Shown here: positions 6,532 to 13,368 of the stretch, piece by piece
How the letters are laid out: each line of letters opens with the position of its first letter
How positions within the stretch are numbered: position 1 is the first letter of the stretch
Program-made: the position numbers and the translations under genes
NCBI GenBank assembly: GCA_001796995.1
Contig: MGOB01000019.1
Location: forward strand, 14,116 to 33,503
Direction of reading: 5' to 3'
Length of the DNA: 19,388 nt
From: Chloroflexi bacterium RBG_16_68_14
GTDB taxonomy: Bacteria; Chloroflexota; Dehalococcoidia; DSTF01; RBG-16-68-14
Notes under the pieces: generated by a model
The model's input: the letters and a program-made list of their open reading frames with translations, nothing else
Told to the model about the DNA's origin: nothing
The model's database searches: none

Positions 6532-6834
6532 TCAGTGCTGGCAGGTGAGGCCGTGGCGGTGTTCGGCTGCCACTTCGAAGGACTTCCAGAAGAGGAACTG
6601 CTTGACGTCGAGGTGAACGCTTTTCGCCCAGCGGAGGAGCGAGGGTGCGACGAGGATCTTCACATCCTCGTGGGTAAGGAGGCTGTACGGCTGAAGGTTC
6701 TTGCGCTTGAGGTAGGTGTCGACCGACACCTCGGCGCGCCCCTGTCAGGTGAGGGGCGGGATAAAGTCCAGCGCCACCATCCCACCACGCTCGCGCGCCA
6801 GCTCCATCGCCGCCGGTGTCAGCGAGACCTGCAT
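6532..6834 (-). CDS. Candidate HesB/IscA-like selenoprotein with in-frame UGA (Sec30)
   Basis: Read with the UGA at 6745-6747 as selenocysteine, this frame gives a continuous 100-residue protein ending at a TGA (6532-6534). The N-terminal part begins MQVSLTPAAMELARERGG, resembling the opening of HesB/IscA-type proteins, followed by DFIPPLT, then Sec30, then QGRAEVSVD. The C-terminal part contains THEDVKILV, then SVHLDVKQFLFWKSF, and ends HGLTCQH with Cys98. The ATG at 6834 has a good ribosome binding site (GAGGA, about five bases upstream). A SECIS-like hairpin follows the UGA. HesB-like proteins are an established family of bacterial selenoproteins; assignment to it is by resemblance in sequence and layout. 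Function is unknown, plausibly redox or Fe-S/metal related. If UGA is a true stop, only a 29-residue peptide would be made. It lies 74 bases after the HAD gene and 40 bases before the Nudix gene. Confidence 0.72.
6714..6731 (-). promoter_or_regulatory. SECIS-like hairpin just after the in-frame UGA
   Basis: On the minus-strand mRNA, AGGUGUC (6731-6725) pairs perfectly with GACACCU (6720-6714), leaving the loop GGUC. The loop begins with two Gs, and exactly 20 nt separate the UGA (6747-6745) from the first loop base. Bacterial SECIS elements are known as short coding-region hairpins with a G at the first or second loop position, about 16-37 nt after the UGA, so this fits. The hairpin also encodes EVSVDT, so coding and structure overlap. 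Confidence 0.65.
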
Positions 6835-6908
6835 CGATGTCCTCTTCTATCATGTTACTCTAGCGCGTCCTCGCGCAGTTGTAACGTGCGACACAGGTCC
6901 GAAAGGCG

Positions 6909-7607
6909 TCAGTCCGTCTCTACCACCGCCATCGGAAAGTGCTCCAGCGTATCGATGACCAGGTCTGCGTCCTCGATGGGCGGGAAGGCGGTGCTGGCGG
7001 CGCGCACCTGCACGGCGTACATCCCGGCGGCTTTCGCCGACGCGATGCCGGCTGGCGTGTCCTCGACGGCGACGCAGCGCTCCGGCTGGACGGCGAGCAG
7101 GTGCGCGGCCTTCAGATACAGGTCGGGCGCTGGCTTGCTCTTCGCTACCATTTGACGCCAGACGACGGCGTCGAAGGTATCGAGGGGGAGACCGACGCCT
7201 CCCAGCAGCAGTGCCTCCACCCACGCCTGCCGCGATGAGGTGGCGAGCCCGATGGGGACCTGGCGGCCTCTAAGCTCCCGGATGAGGGCCTCTACGCCCG
7301 CCAGCAACGGTCGCGGCCTGCCCAACGTCTCCAGGAGGGCCTCCTCATACCGCTCCACGTACGACTGGAGGTCATCAGCGGGAAGACCCACCATCTCCAG
7401 CACGCCGCGCCAGGTCACTGACACGCTGGTGCCCAAGAGGCGCTGGTAGCGCTCGAACCCGATGGAGCGGCCCTCTTCCGCCAGCACCTGGTTCACGGCC
7501 TCGAGGAAGGCCGGCTCGCTGTCGACGAGCACGCCGTCCATATCGAAGATGACGGCGCGAAAGGGGCCTGCCCTGAGCGTAGCGAAGGGGCCCGGTCCGG
7601 CGCTCAC
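6909..7607 (-). CDS. HAD-superfamily phosphatase/phosphomutase (beta-phosphoglucomutase-like)
   Basis: A 232-residue haloacid dehalogenase-fold enzyme that transfers phosphate through an aspartyl intermediate. Motif I FDMDGVLVDSE contains the nucleophile Asp22 and the acid/base Asp24; motif II is LATSS near 121-125; motif III is KSKPAPD with Lys156/Lys158; motif IV is VEDTPAG with Glu182 and Asp183. The helical cap between motifs I and II places it with beta-phosphoglucomutase or phosphoglycolate-phosphatase-like members. The GTG at 7607 overlaps the TGA of the upstream gene (GTGA), with TGAGGAG about seven bases before it, and no other start lies before motif I. The first 18 residues include GPFATLRAGP, encoded by a palindromic repeat-like sequence at 7571-7590 and foreign to the family. 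Substrate unknown. Confidence 0.86.
   Translation of the reverse strand: MSAGPGPFATLRAGPFRAVIFDMDGVLVDSEPAFLEAVNQVLAEEGRSIGFERYQRLLGTSVSVTWRGVLEMVGLPADDLQSYVERYEEALLETLGRPRPLLAGVEALIRELRGRQVPIGLATSSRQAWVEALLLGGVGLPLDTFDAVVWRQMVAKSKPAPDLYLKAAHLLAVQPERCVAVEDTPAGIASAKAAGMYAVQVRAASTAFPPIEDADLVIDTLEHFPMAVVETD
7571..7590. repeat. Short palindromic repeat-like insert in the 5' end of the HAD gene
   Basis: The sequence CCCTGAGCGTAGCGAAGGGG is an imperfect palindrome (CCCT-GAGC-GTA-GCGA-AGGG). It encodes the PFATLRAG segment of an N-terminal extension not expected in HAD proteins. I believe this kind of sequence is dispersed in related genomes, but only one copy is visible here. Confidence 0.4.
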
Positions 7608-8305
7608 CGGGGGCTCCTCAGGGCATAGGTCGCCAGCACGTCCAGCTCCGGCAGCTCCTCTTCGGAGAGCCACCACGACTTCACGAACTCCACCCGCCGC
7701 ACCGGAAAGCTGGGGCCGGGGCCTTCGGCCCGCAGCGCCGCCAGCGTCGTCTTCAACTCATCGAGGCCATCGTTCGAGGTGAAGCGGGCGACGCTGACGT
7801 GGGGCAAGAAGCCGGGGCCGTCGGCCGGATAGCGGGCGATCTCTGGCATGACTTCCAGGAGCCGAGCGTTGAGCTGGCGCACCCGGCCGCCGTCCCACAC
7901 CTCCAGGAACACGCTATCGATGAAGCCGTTGGCCAGGCCCAGTTGCGCCTGGAACGCCTCTTCGTGTGAGAGGAGCGCCCGCGCCTTCCCCGCGATGCGT
8001 GGCACGTCTTGCCGCAGCACGTCGTCCTCGTTGACGCGGCGGACCACTTGGTAGCCGACCGCTTTGACGGTGATGTGCCAGTACCAGTCGGGTACCGGCT
8101 CGACGCCGGGGATGGTAGCCAGCCGTTCTGCCACGCGCGCCAGATGGCGGCGGGCATCGGCATCCTCGATCCGCACCAGGAACCCCAGGTACTGGGCGCG
8201 GCCACGGCTCGCCTCCCAGGTTGCCGGGTCATCGACCAACCGGAGCGAGTCCAGGGCCTGGAAGCGCTGCCAGGCGTCCGGGAAGGGGGCGGCCACCTCG
8301 GGCAT
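7604..8305 (-). CDS. 2H phosphoesterase / LigT-like 2'-5' RNA ligase family protein
   Basis: A 233-residue protein with the two H-x-[T/S] motifs that define the 2H phosphoesterase superfamily: HIT at 77-79 (WYWHITV) and HVS at 169-171 (LPHVSV). These His residues form the active site that opens or closes 2'-5' or cyclic phosphodiester bonds in RNA ends or nucleotides. The spacing of about 90 residues and the surrounding beta-strands fit LigT/CPDase folds. The ATG at 8305 has only a weak ribosome binding site; it lies 32 bases after the greA stop, so readthrough from the greA promoter is likely. Its end overlaps the HAD gene start by four bases. The natural substrate of such proteins is usually unknown, and nothing here identifies it. 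Confidence 0.75.
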   Translation of the reverse strand: MPEVAAPFPDAWQRFQALDSLRLVDDPATWEASRGRAQYLGFLVRIEDADARRHLARVAERLATIPGVEPVPDWYWHITVKAVGYQVVRRVNEDDVLRQDVPRIAGKARALLSHEEAFQAQLGLANGFIDSVFLEVWDGGRVRQLNARLLEVMPEIARYPADGPGFLPHVSVARFTSNDGLDELKTTLAALRAEGPGPSFPVRRVEFVKSWWLSEEELPELDVLATYALRSPR

Positions 8306-8337
8306 ACTGCTGGCCTGCTCTAGGGCCGTGGCAAAGG

Positions 8338-8817
8338 CTAGCTGATCTTGGTGATGGTGAAGCGGAGGACGGCCTTCGGCGCCTGCACGTGCACCTCGTC
8401 GCCGACACGCTTGCCCAGGAGGGCGCGTCCGACGGGCGACTCGTTGCTGATGCGTCCCTGCTTGGGGTCTGCCTCCGCCGAGCCGACGATGGTGAACTGC
8501 TGTTGCCTCTTGCCTCTGCCCTCGGAGAGGGAGACGGTGGAGCCGATCTGGACTGTGCTGGCGTGGTGCGCCTCCTCCTCGTCGATGATGATGGCGTCCT
8601 GGATCAGCTTCTCCAGGGTGAGGATGCGCCCTTCCACGAAGGCCTGGTCGTTCTTGGCGTCATCGTACTCGGCGTTGTTCTGGGTGCTGGCCAATTCCTT
8701 GGACTGCCTGATCCGCTCGGCCACCTGCGGACGGCGGACGTGCTTCAGGTGCTCCATCTCTTGCACCAGTTTCGCCAGCCCGTCTTCGGTCAGGAGGACT
8801 CCGTGTTCTTCAGCCAT
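8338..8817 (-). CDS. greA: Transcription elongation factor GreA
   Basis: A 159-residue protein, normal length. The N-terminal coiled-coil (about 10-80) inserts into the RNA polymerase secondary channel, and the C-terminal FKBP-like domain (about 85-159) contains SPVGRALLGKRVGDEV, the Gre signature. It rescues backtracked polymerase by stimulating transcript cleavage. The tip reads ASTQNNAEYDDAKNDQ: where E. coli GreA has Asp41 and Glu44 this protein has Ser44 and Asn47, while NAEY and the following acidic residues Asp52, Asp53 and Asp57 are present. The cleavage chemistry may therefore be altered. The ATG at 8817 has AGAGG upstream. A strong promoter and a leader terminator precede it. It probably leads a transcript running into the LigT-like, HAD and downstream genes. 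Confidence 0.93.
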   Translation of the reverse strand: MAEEHGVLLTEDGLAKLVQEMEHLKHVRRPQVAERIRQSKELASTQNNAEYDDAKNDQAFVEGRILTLEKLIQDAIIIDEEEAHHASTVQIGSTVSLSEGRGKRQQQFTIVGSAEADPKQGRISNESPVGRALLGKRVGDEVHVQAPKAVLRFTITKIS

Positions 8818-8831
8818 TGCGGCGCCTCTTC

Positions 8832-8863
8832 AAAAAAGAGACTGAGAGGCAAGCTGCCCTCAG
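8832..8863 (-). terminator. Intrinsic terminator/attenuator in the greA leader
   Basis: Between the greA promoter and start codon, CTGAG-GGCA (8863-8855) pairs with TGCC-CTCAG (8851-8842, one bulged base at 8847) around a three-base loop. TCTCTTTTTT follows (8841-8832). This is a 9-bp hairpin with a T-tract in the untranslated leader. A transcript starting near 8885 would end after about 50 nt. It has no leader-peptide reading frame that I can see. Confidence 0.65.
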
Positions 8864-8891
8864 CCGTGCGGTCATTGACCAGTACGCGATC

Positions 8892-8920
8892 AGTATACAG
8901 CCCGCCGCGGCGGTTGTAAA
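8892..8920 (-). promoter_or_regulatory. Strong sigma-70-type promoter of greA
   Basis: On the minus strand TTTACA (-35, 8920-8915) and TATACT (-10, 8897-8892) are separated by exactly 17 bases; each differs from consensus at one position. The predicted start is near 8885, about 68 bases before the greA ATG. Confidence 0.78.
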
Positions 8921-8976
8921 GGCGGTGCGGTGAGGGCGCGTATGTCGGCTGCACCTTTACTGCTCCCAGACGCACA

Positions 8977-9000
8977 GGGGCCGCCCTGGCGGACGGCCCC
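8977..9000 (-). terminator. GC-rich hairpin after groEL
   Basis: GGGGCCG (9000-8994 on the minus strand) pairs with CGGCCCC (8983-8977), beginning 27 bases after the groEL stop. There is no T-run, so it may be a processing or pausing hairpin rather than a classic intrinsic terminator. It separates the groESL transcript from the greA promoter. Confidence 0.5.
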
Positions 9001-9027
9001 AGCGTTCCTGGCTGTTGGTTCTGCTGG

Positions 9028-10647
<1,620 letters not shown>

Positions 10648-10684
10648 GAATGCTCTCCTCTCTCGTCCGCCCAGTTCGGGCGGA

Positions 10685-10999
10685 TCAGACCGCGACCTTG
10701 CAGAGCACGTCCTTCTCTGACAGGACGATGTACTCTTCCCGGTCGATCTTGATCTCCTGGCCGCCGTACTTGGCGTAGAGGACGCGGTCGCCGACCTTCA
10801 CGTCCATGGCGATGCGCTTGCCCTCGTCGTCCAGGCGGCCTGGGCCGGCGGCGAGCACCTCGCCCTGCTGCGGCTTCTCCTTGGCCGTGTCCGGGATGAC
10901 GATGCCGCTGGCGAGCACCTCCTCCTGAACGACGGGCTTGATGACCAATCGGTCACCCAGCGGGATCAGCTTGGTCTTGCTCTTGGTTGCCGTAGCCAA
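10685..10999 (-). CDS. groES: Co-chaperonin GroES (10 kDa, Hsp10)
   Basis: A 104-residue co-chaperonin, the heptameric lid of GroEL. The IPLGDRLVIKP strand (12-22), the mobile loop with the hydrophobic IVI (33-35) that contacts GroEL, the turn GEVLAAGPG (46-54) and the C-terminal EEYIVLSEKDVLC are typical. The start codon is TTG at 10999: no ATG is available at a suitable position, and AAGGAGG lies nine bases upstream (11014-11008). It is first in the groESL operon, behind a promoter and a perfect CIRCE element. The N-terminus is a few Lys/Thr residues longer than in E. coli. Confidence 0.97.
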   Translation of the reverse strand: MATATKSKTKLIPLGDRLVIKPVVQEEVLASGIVIPDTAKEKPQQGEVLAAGPGRLDDEGKRIAMDVKVGDRVLYAKYGGQEIKIDREEYIVLSEKDVLCKVAV

Positions 11000-11035
11000 A
11001 ACAGAACCCTCCTTCTCTGTCTGCTGTGGGATAGA

Positions 11036-11062
11036 TTAGCACTCTCGTCCAGAGAGTGCTAA
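11036..11062 (-). promoter_or_regulatory. CIRCE operator (HrcA binding site) of groESL
   Basis: TTAGCACTC (11036-11044), nine bases, GAGTGCTAA (11054-11062): an exact match to the CIRCE consensus. It covers the first transcribed bases of the groES message, where the HrcA repressor blocks initiation until heat shock. hrcA itself is not in the window. In the mRNA the same element forms a hairpin near the 5' end. Confidence 0.97.
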
Positions 11063-11332
11063 TCTGGTTTCATCTTACGTCGTGTAGACGCACAGGGCAA
11101 GGGCATCTCAAGTTACAAAACGATGTGGAGAGGAGGTTAAGGTCAGAGAAGCCTCACAATCTTCAGATATCTTTCGAAATATGGGAAATACGCTGTAATA
11201 CTGCCTTGTTCTCTCTGGTATATCAACCTCGCTACCCGTCGCTGCGGCGCACAAGATGGGGGTTGCGCAGGTGTCTCAAGGTAGCCCGGAGGCTTGGGCG
11301 GCTGGTGGGGGGGCCGTGGGTAGTGGCCTTCG
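11063..11332. other. Intergenic region between groESL and rpmH promoters
   Basis: Besides the groES promoter at its left edge, this stretch holds no gene I can support. About 11100-11235 is noticeably richer in A+T than its surroundings and includes short AT palindromes (such as ATATCTTTCGAAATAT near 11165). No DnaA box matching TTATCCACA was found, so I do not call an origin. The frame open across it runs through rpmH in another phase and is rejected. Confidence 0.5.
11072..11100 (-). promoter_or_regulatory. Promoter of groES-groEL
   Basis: On the minus strand TTGCCC (-35, 11100-11095), a 17-base spacer, and TAAGAT (-10, 11077-11072). The predicted start, about 11065, is immediately before the CIRCE repeat, the usual arrangement for HrcA control. 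The hexamers are moderate matches (four of six each). Confidence 0.6.
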
Positions 11333-11361
11333 TTGACCTAGACGGCAGGGCCTTCTATACT
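11333..11361 (+). promoter_or_regulatory. Strong promoter of the rpmH-rnpA-yidD operon
   Basis: TTGACC (-35, 11333-11338), a 17-base spacer, and TATACT (-10, 11356-11361), each one base from consensus. The start would be near 11368, about 34 bases before the rpmH GTG. This is as good a promoter as any in the window, fitting a highly expressed ribosomal protein gene. Confidence 0.8.
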
Positions 11362-11401
11362 GGCGATAGCTTCGAATCTAGAGCTAAAGGATGGAAGCGG
11401 C

Positions 11402-11539
11402 GTGCCCAAACGCACTTACCAGCCGAAACGGCTCCCCCGCAAGCGAACCCACGGCTTTCGGGCGCGCATGAGCAGCCCCGGCGGTCGCAACGTCCTGCGG
11501 GCGCGCAGGCAACGGGGCCGGAAGCGGCTCTCGGTCTAG
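11402..11539 (+). CDS. rpmH: Large ribosomal subunit protein bL34
   Basis: A 45-residue, strongly basic ribosomal protein that begins with PKRTYQPKRLPRKR and continues with HGFRARM and GRNVLRARRQRGRKRLSV, the unmistakable L34 pattern. It is shorter than most gene-calling cut-offs and easily missed. The GTG start at 11402 follows an AAGGA about 10-15 bases upstream and gives the standard N-terminus. The TAG is at 11537-11539. It is immediately followed by rnpA, the conserved bacterial order. dnaA, the frequent neighbour on the other side, is absent here. Confidence 0.95.
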   Translation: MPKRTYQPKRLPRKRTHGFRARMSSPGGRNVLRARRQRGRKRLSV

Positions 11540-11578
11540 CCTGGGTTGGCTGCGCCTGCTCTGTTGCTGGACGCCGGC

Positions 11579-11929
11579 ATGCGCCGTGCGCAACGGCTGA
11601 GACATCGTCAGGAGTTCGCCGCCGTGTATCGCCGCGGCCGGCCGTATCGGAGCGACCTGCTGGCCCTGCGGGCCTTGCGAACCGGGCATGAGCCGAGCCG
11701 GTTCGGCTTCGCGGTGAGGCAGGCGCTGGGGAACGCGGTGGTGCGTAATCGGGTCAAGCGCCGGCTGCGGGAGGCGGTTCGTTCGCTGCCGGTGGCTGCG
11801 GGCTGGGATCTGGTGCTGAACGCTCGCGCCGGAGCGGTGGAGGCGGAATACCACCAGTTGCGGGCGGAGGTGAGCAAGCTGATGGCCCGGGCCGGCGTGC
11901 TGGAGGATGGCAAAGGAACTGCTGGATGA
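11579..11929 (+). CDS. rnpA: Ribonuclease P protein component
   Basis: A 116-residue basic protein that helps the RNase P RNA mature tRNA 5' ends. The family signature GNAVVRNRVKRRLREAVR is intact, with the RNR motif in the RNA-binding helix, and RLRHRQEFAAVYRRGR is the usual N-terminal region. The ATG at 11579 gives a typical N-terminus, although no clear ribosome binding site precedes it. A TTG at 11546, nearer to rpmH, would add 11 uncharged residues and is possible. The stop overlaps the yidD start (ATGA at 11926-11929). The RNA partner gene is not in the window. Confidence 0.93.
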   Translation: MRRAQRLRHRQEFAAVYRRGRPYRSDLLALRALRTGHEPSRFGFAVRQALGNAVVRNRVKRRLREAVRSLPVAAGWDLVLNARAGAVEAEYHQLRAEVSKLMARAGVLEDGKGTAG

Positions 11930-12135
11930 AGCGGTTGGCATTGCTGGGGATTCAGTTCTACCAGCGGGCGGTCTCGCCTGGACTGCCCCCTGCCTGCCGG
12001 TTCCAGCCGTCGTGCTCGCATTACGGCCATGAGGCGATCGACAAGTACGGCTTGGTGAGGGGGGGCTGGCTGACTCTGCGACGGCTGGCCCGCTGCCATC
12101 CCCTCCATACGACAGGCTATGATCCGGTGCCGTGA
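11926..12135 (+). CDS. yidD: Membrane protein insertion efficiency factor YidD
   Basis: A 69-residue small membrane-associated protein that assists YidC/Sec-dependent insertion. The family core CRFQPSCSHYGHEAI and the ending RCHP...GYDPVP are conserved. It starts at the ATG that overlaps the rnpA stop and lies just upstream of the lipoprotein and yidC, the usual gene order. Length is normal, and it probably sits on the inner face of the membrane through its N-terminal amphipathic helix. Confidence 0.95.
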   Translation: MKRLALLGIQFYQRAVSPGLPPACRFQPSCSHYGHEAIDKYGLVRGGWLTLRRLARCHPLHTTGYDPVP

Positions 12136-12158
12136 GGGCGGCGAGCCGTGCCCGCAGT

Positions 12159-12174
12159 TGTTTCACGTGAAACA
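12159..12174. promoter_or_regulatory. parS centromere site (ParB binding)
   Basis: TGTTTCACGTGAAACA is a perfect 16-bp palindrome identical to the canonical bacterial parS consensus. It lies in the 81-base gap between yidD and the lipoprotein gene, about 4.4 kb from parB. ParB loads here and spreads, and ParA then segregates the origin region. It implies that the replication origin is not far away. Confidence 0.95.
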
Positions 12175-12216
12175 TCGTGAGCCCGGCACCACCATCGAAG
12201 ACGTAAGACTATCCGT

Positions 12217-13362
12217 TTGAACGTGCATTCTCTGCCCCGCCGTTCGTTTCTGCTGGCACTCTGTGCTCTCGTTGTCCTCGGACTCATGGCCAGCGCCTGC
12301 GCGGGCGTCGCTTCGCCCGAGGGCTGGGCTTCGCCCGTCCTCTCCGACGGCCTGGTGCTGGCCGCCCATCGAGACCAGCTCTTCGCTTTGGAGGTGGGGA
12401 GCCTGGACCCGCAGTGGGCGTTCCCCTCGGACGAAGCGGACGAGGACGTCGTGGCGCTCTACGGAGACCCGGCCGTGCTGGGCGATACCGTCTTCGTGCC
12501 CGGCTTCGACGGCGCGCTCTACGCTCTGGATGCGGCTTCGGGCGAGCTGCGCTGGGAGCCCTTCGAGACGGATGGGCCCCTCATCGGAGGCGTGGCTGTC
12601 TCCCTGGATACCGTCTACTTCGGCTCTTCTGACGGCAAGGTATACGCCCTGGACGCCGCCTCTGGCCAGCCGCGCTGGGACGAGCCCTTTGCGACGGGCG
12701 ATGAGGTCTGGTCGACGCCCACGCTCGCCGGGGACACGCTGTACGTGACCTCCCTGGACGGCCGCCTCTACGCGCTGGATGCGGCGACAGGTGCGGAGCG
12801 CTGGTCTTTCTCCACTGACGCCGGCGTCGCCTCGCCCGCCGTGGTGGACGAGGAGGCCGGGCTGGTCTACGTGGGCGGATTCGATAGCAGGTTGCGCGCT
12901 ATCGATCCAGAGACGCGGGAAGAGCAGTGGTCGGTGAAGGCCGACAATTGGTTCTGGACTCGGCCCTTGGTGGCGGATGGCACTGTGTATGCTGGCAGTC
13001 TGGACGGCAACATCTACGCCGTCGATGCCGCCACGGGCGATCCCGCCTGGCCTGAGCCCTTCCCGGCGGAAGCGCCGGTGCGGGCGGCGCTGGTCATTGT
13101 AGGTGGCGTGCTCATCGCCATTGACAAGGATGGCAACGTGTACGGCATTGACCCGAGCGATGGCTCCCCAGCGTTCGATGCGCCCCTGGCGCTGGAGTCC
13201 GAGGTGCTGGCGGATCCTCTCGTGATCACCGGCGCGGAGTCGGAGCCGAACGGAGCGAGCGCCAGCCAGGACGTGCTGGTGGTGACGGCGGATGGCGAGC
13301 TGGTGCAGATCGACGCTAGCACACTCCAAGAGAGCGGGCGGCTGAATCTGACGGGAGACTGA
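12217..13362 (+). CDS. PQQ-like beta-propeller lipoprotein, BamB-like
   Basis: A 381-residue exported protein made of repeated beta-propeller blades with the pattern LYALDAASGELRW. Copies are visible near 101-113, 142-154, 184-196, 226-239 and 266-278, with degenerate ones further on. The N-terminus has PRRSFLLAL, a twin-arginine-like segment, then a hydrophobic stretch ending at Cys28 (MASAC), so it is probably a lipoprotein, possibly Tat-exported. The blades resemble BamB and PQQ-enzyme repeats, but no PQQ-dehydrogenase active-site residues stand out. The start is uncertain: TTG at 12217 or GTG at 12223, both weakly supported. Its place between yidD and yidC suggests a role in membrane or envelope protein biogenesis, which is inference only. 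Confidence 0.8.
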   Translation: MNVHSLPRRSFLLALCALVVLGLMASACAGVASPEGWASPVLSDGLVLAAHRDQLFALEVGSLDPQWAFPSDEADEDVVALYGDPAVLGDTVFVPGFDGALYALDAASGELRWEPFETDGPLIGGVAVSLDTVYFGSSDGKVYALDAASGQPRWDEPFATGDEVWSTPTLAGDTLYVTSLDGRLYALDAATGAERWSFSTDAGVASPAVVDEEAGLVYVGGFDSRLRAIDPETREEQWSVKADNWFWTRPLVADGTVYAGSLDGNIYAVDAATGDPAWPEPFPAEAPVRAALVIVGGVLIAIDKDGNVYGIDPSDGSPAFDAPLALESEVLADPLVITGAESEPNGASASQDVLVVTADGELVQIDASTLQESGRLNLTGD

Positions 13363-13368
13363 CGCGCG

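Noticed and set aside
6745..6747. The in-frame TGA as a pseudogene mutation or frameshift in the HesB-like gene
   Set aside because: The frame is unchanged on both sides, the start has a good ribosome binding site, codon use is normal in both halves, and a SECIS-like hairpin follows. Decay would not be expected to keep all of these.
11124..11132. Possible DnaA box (TGTGGAGAG)
   Set aside because: Matches only six of nine bases of TGTGGATAA and stands alone; no cluster that would support an origin.
11056..11691. 211-residue frame from CIRCE across rpmH
   Set aside because: It begins inside the CIRCE repeat and runs through rpmH and the start of rnpA in a different phase; no ribosome binding site.
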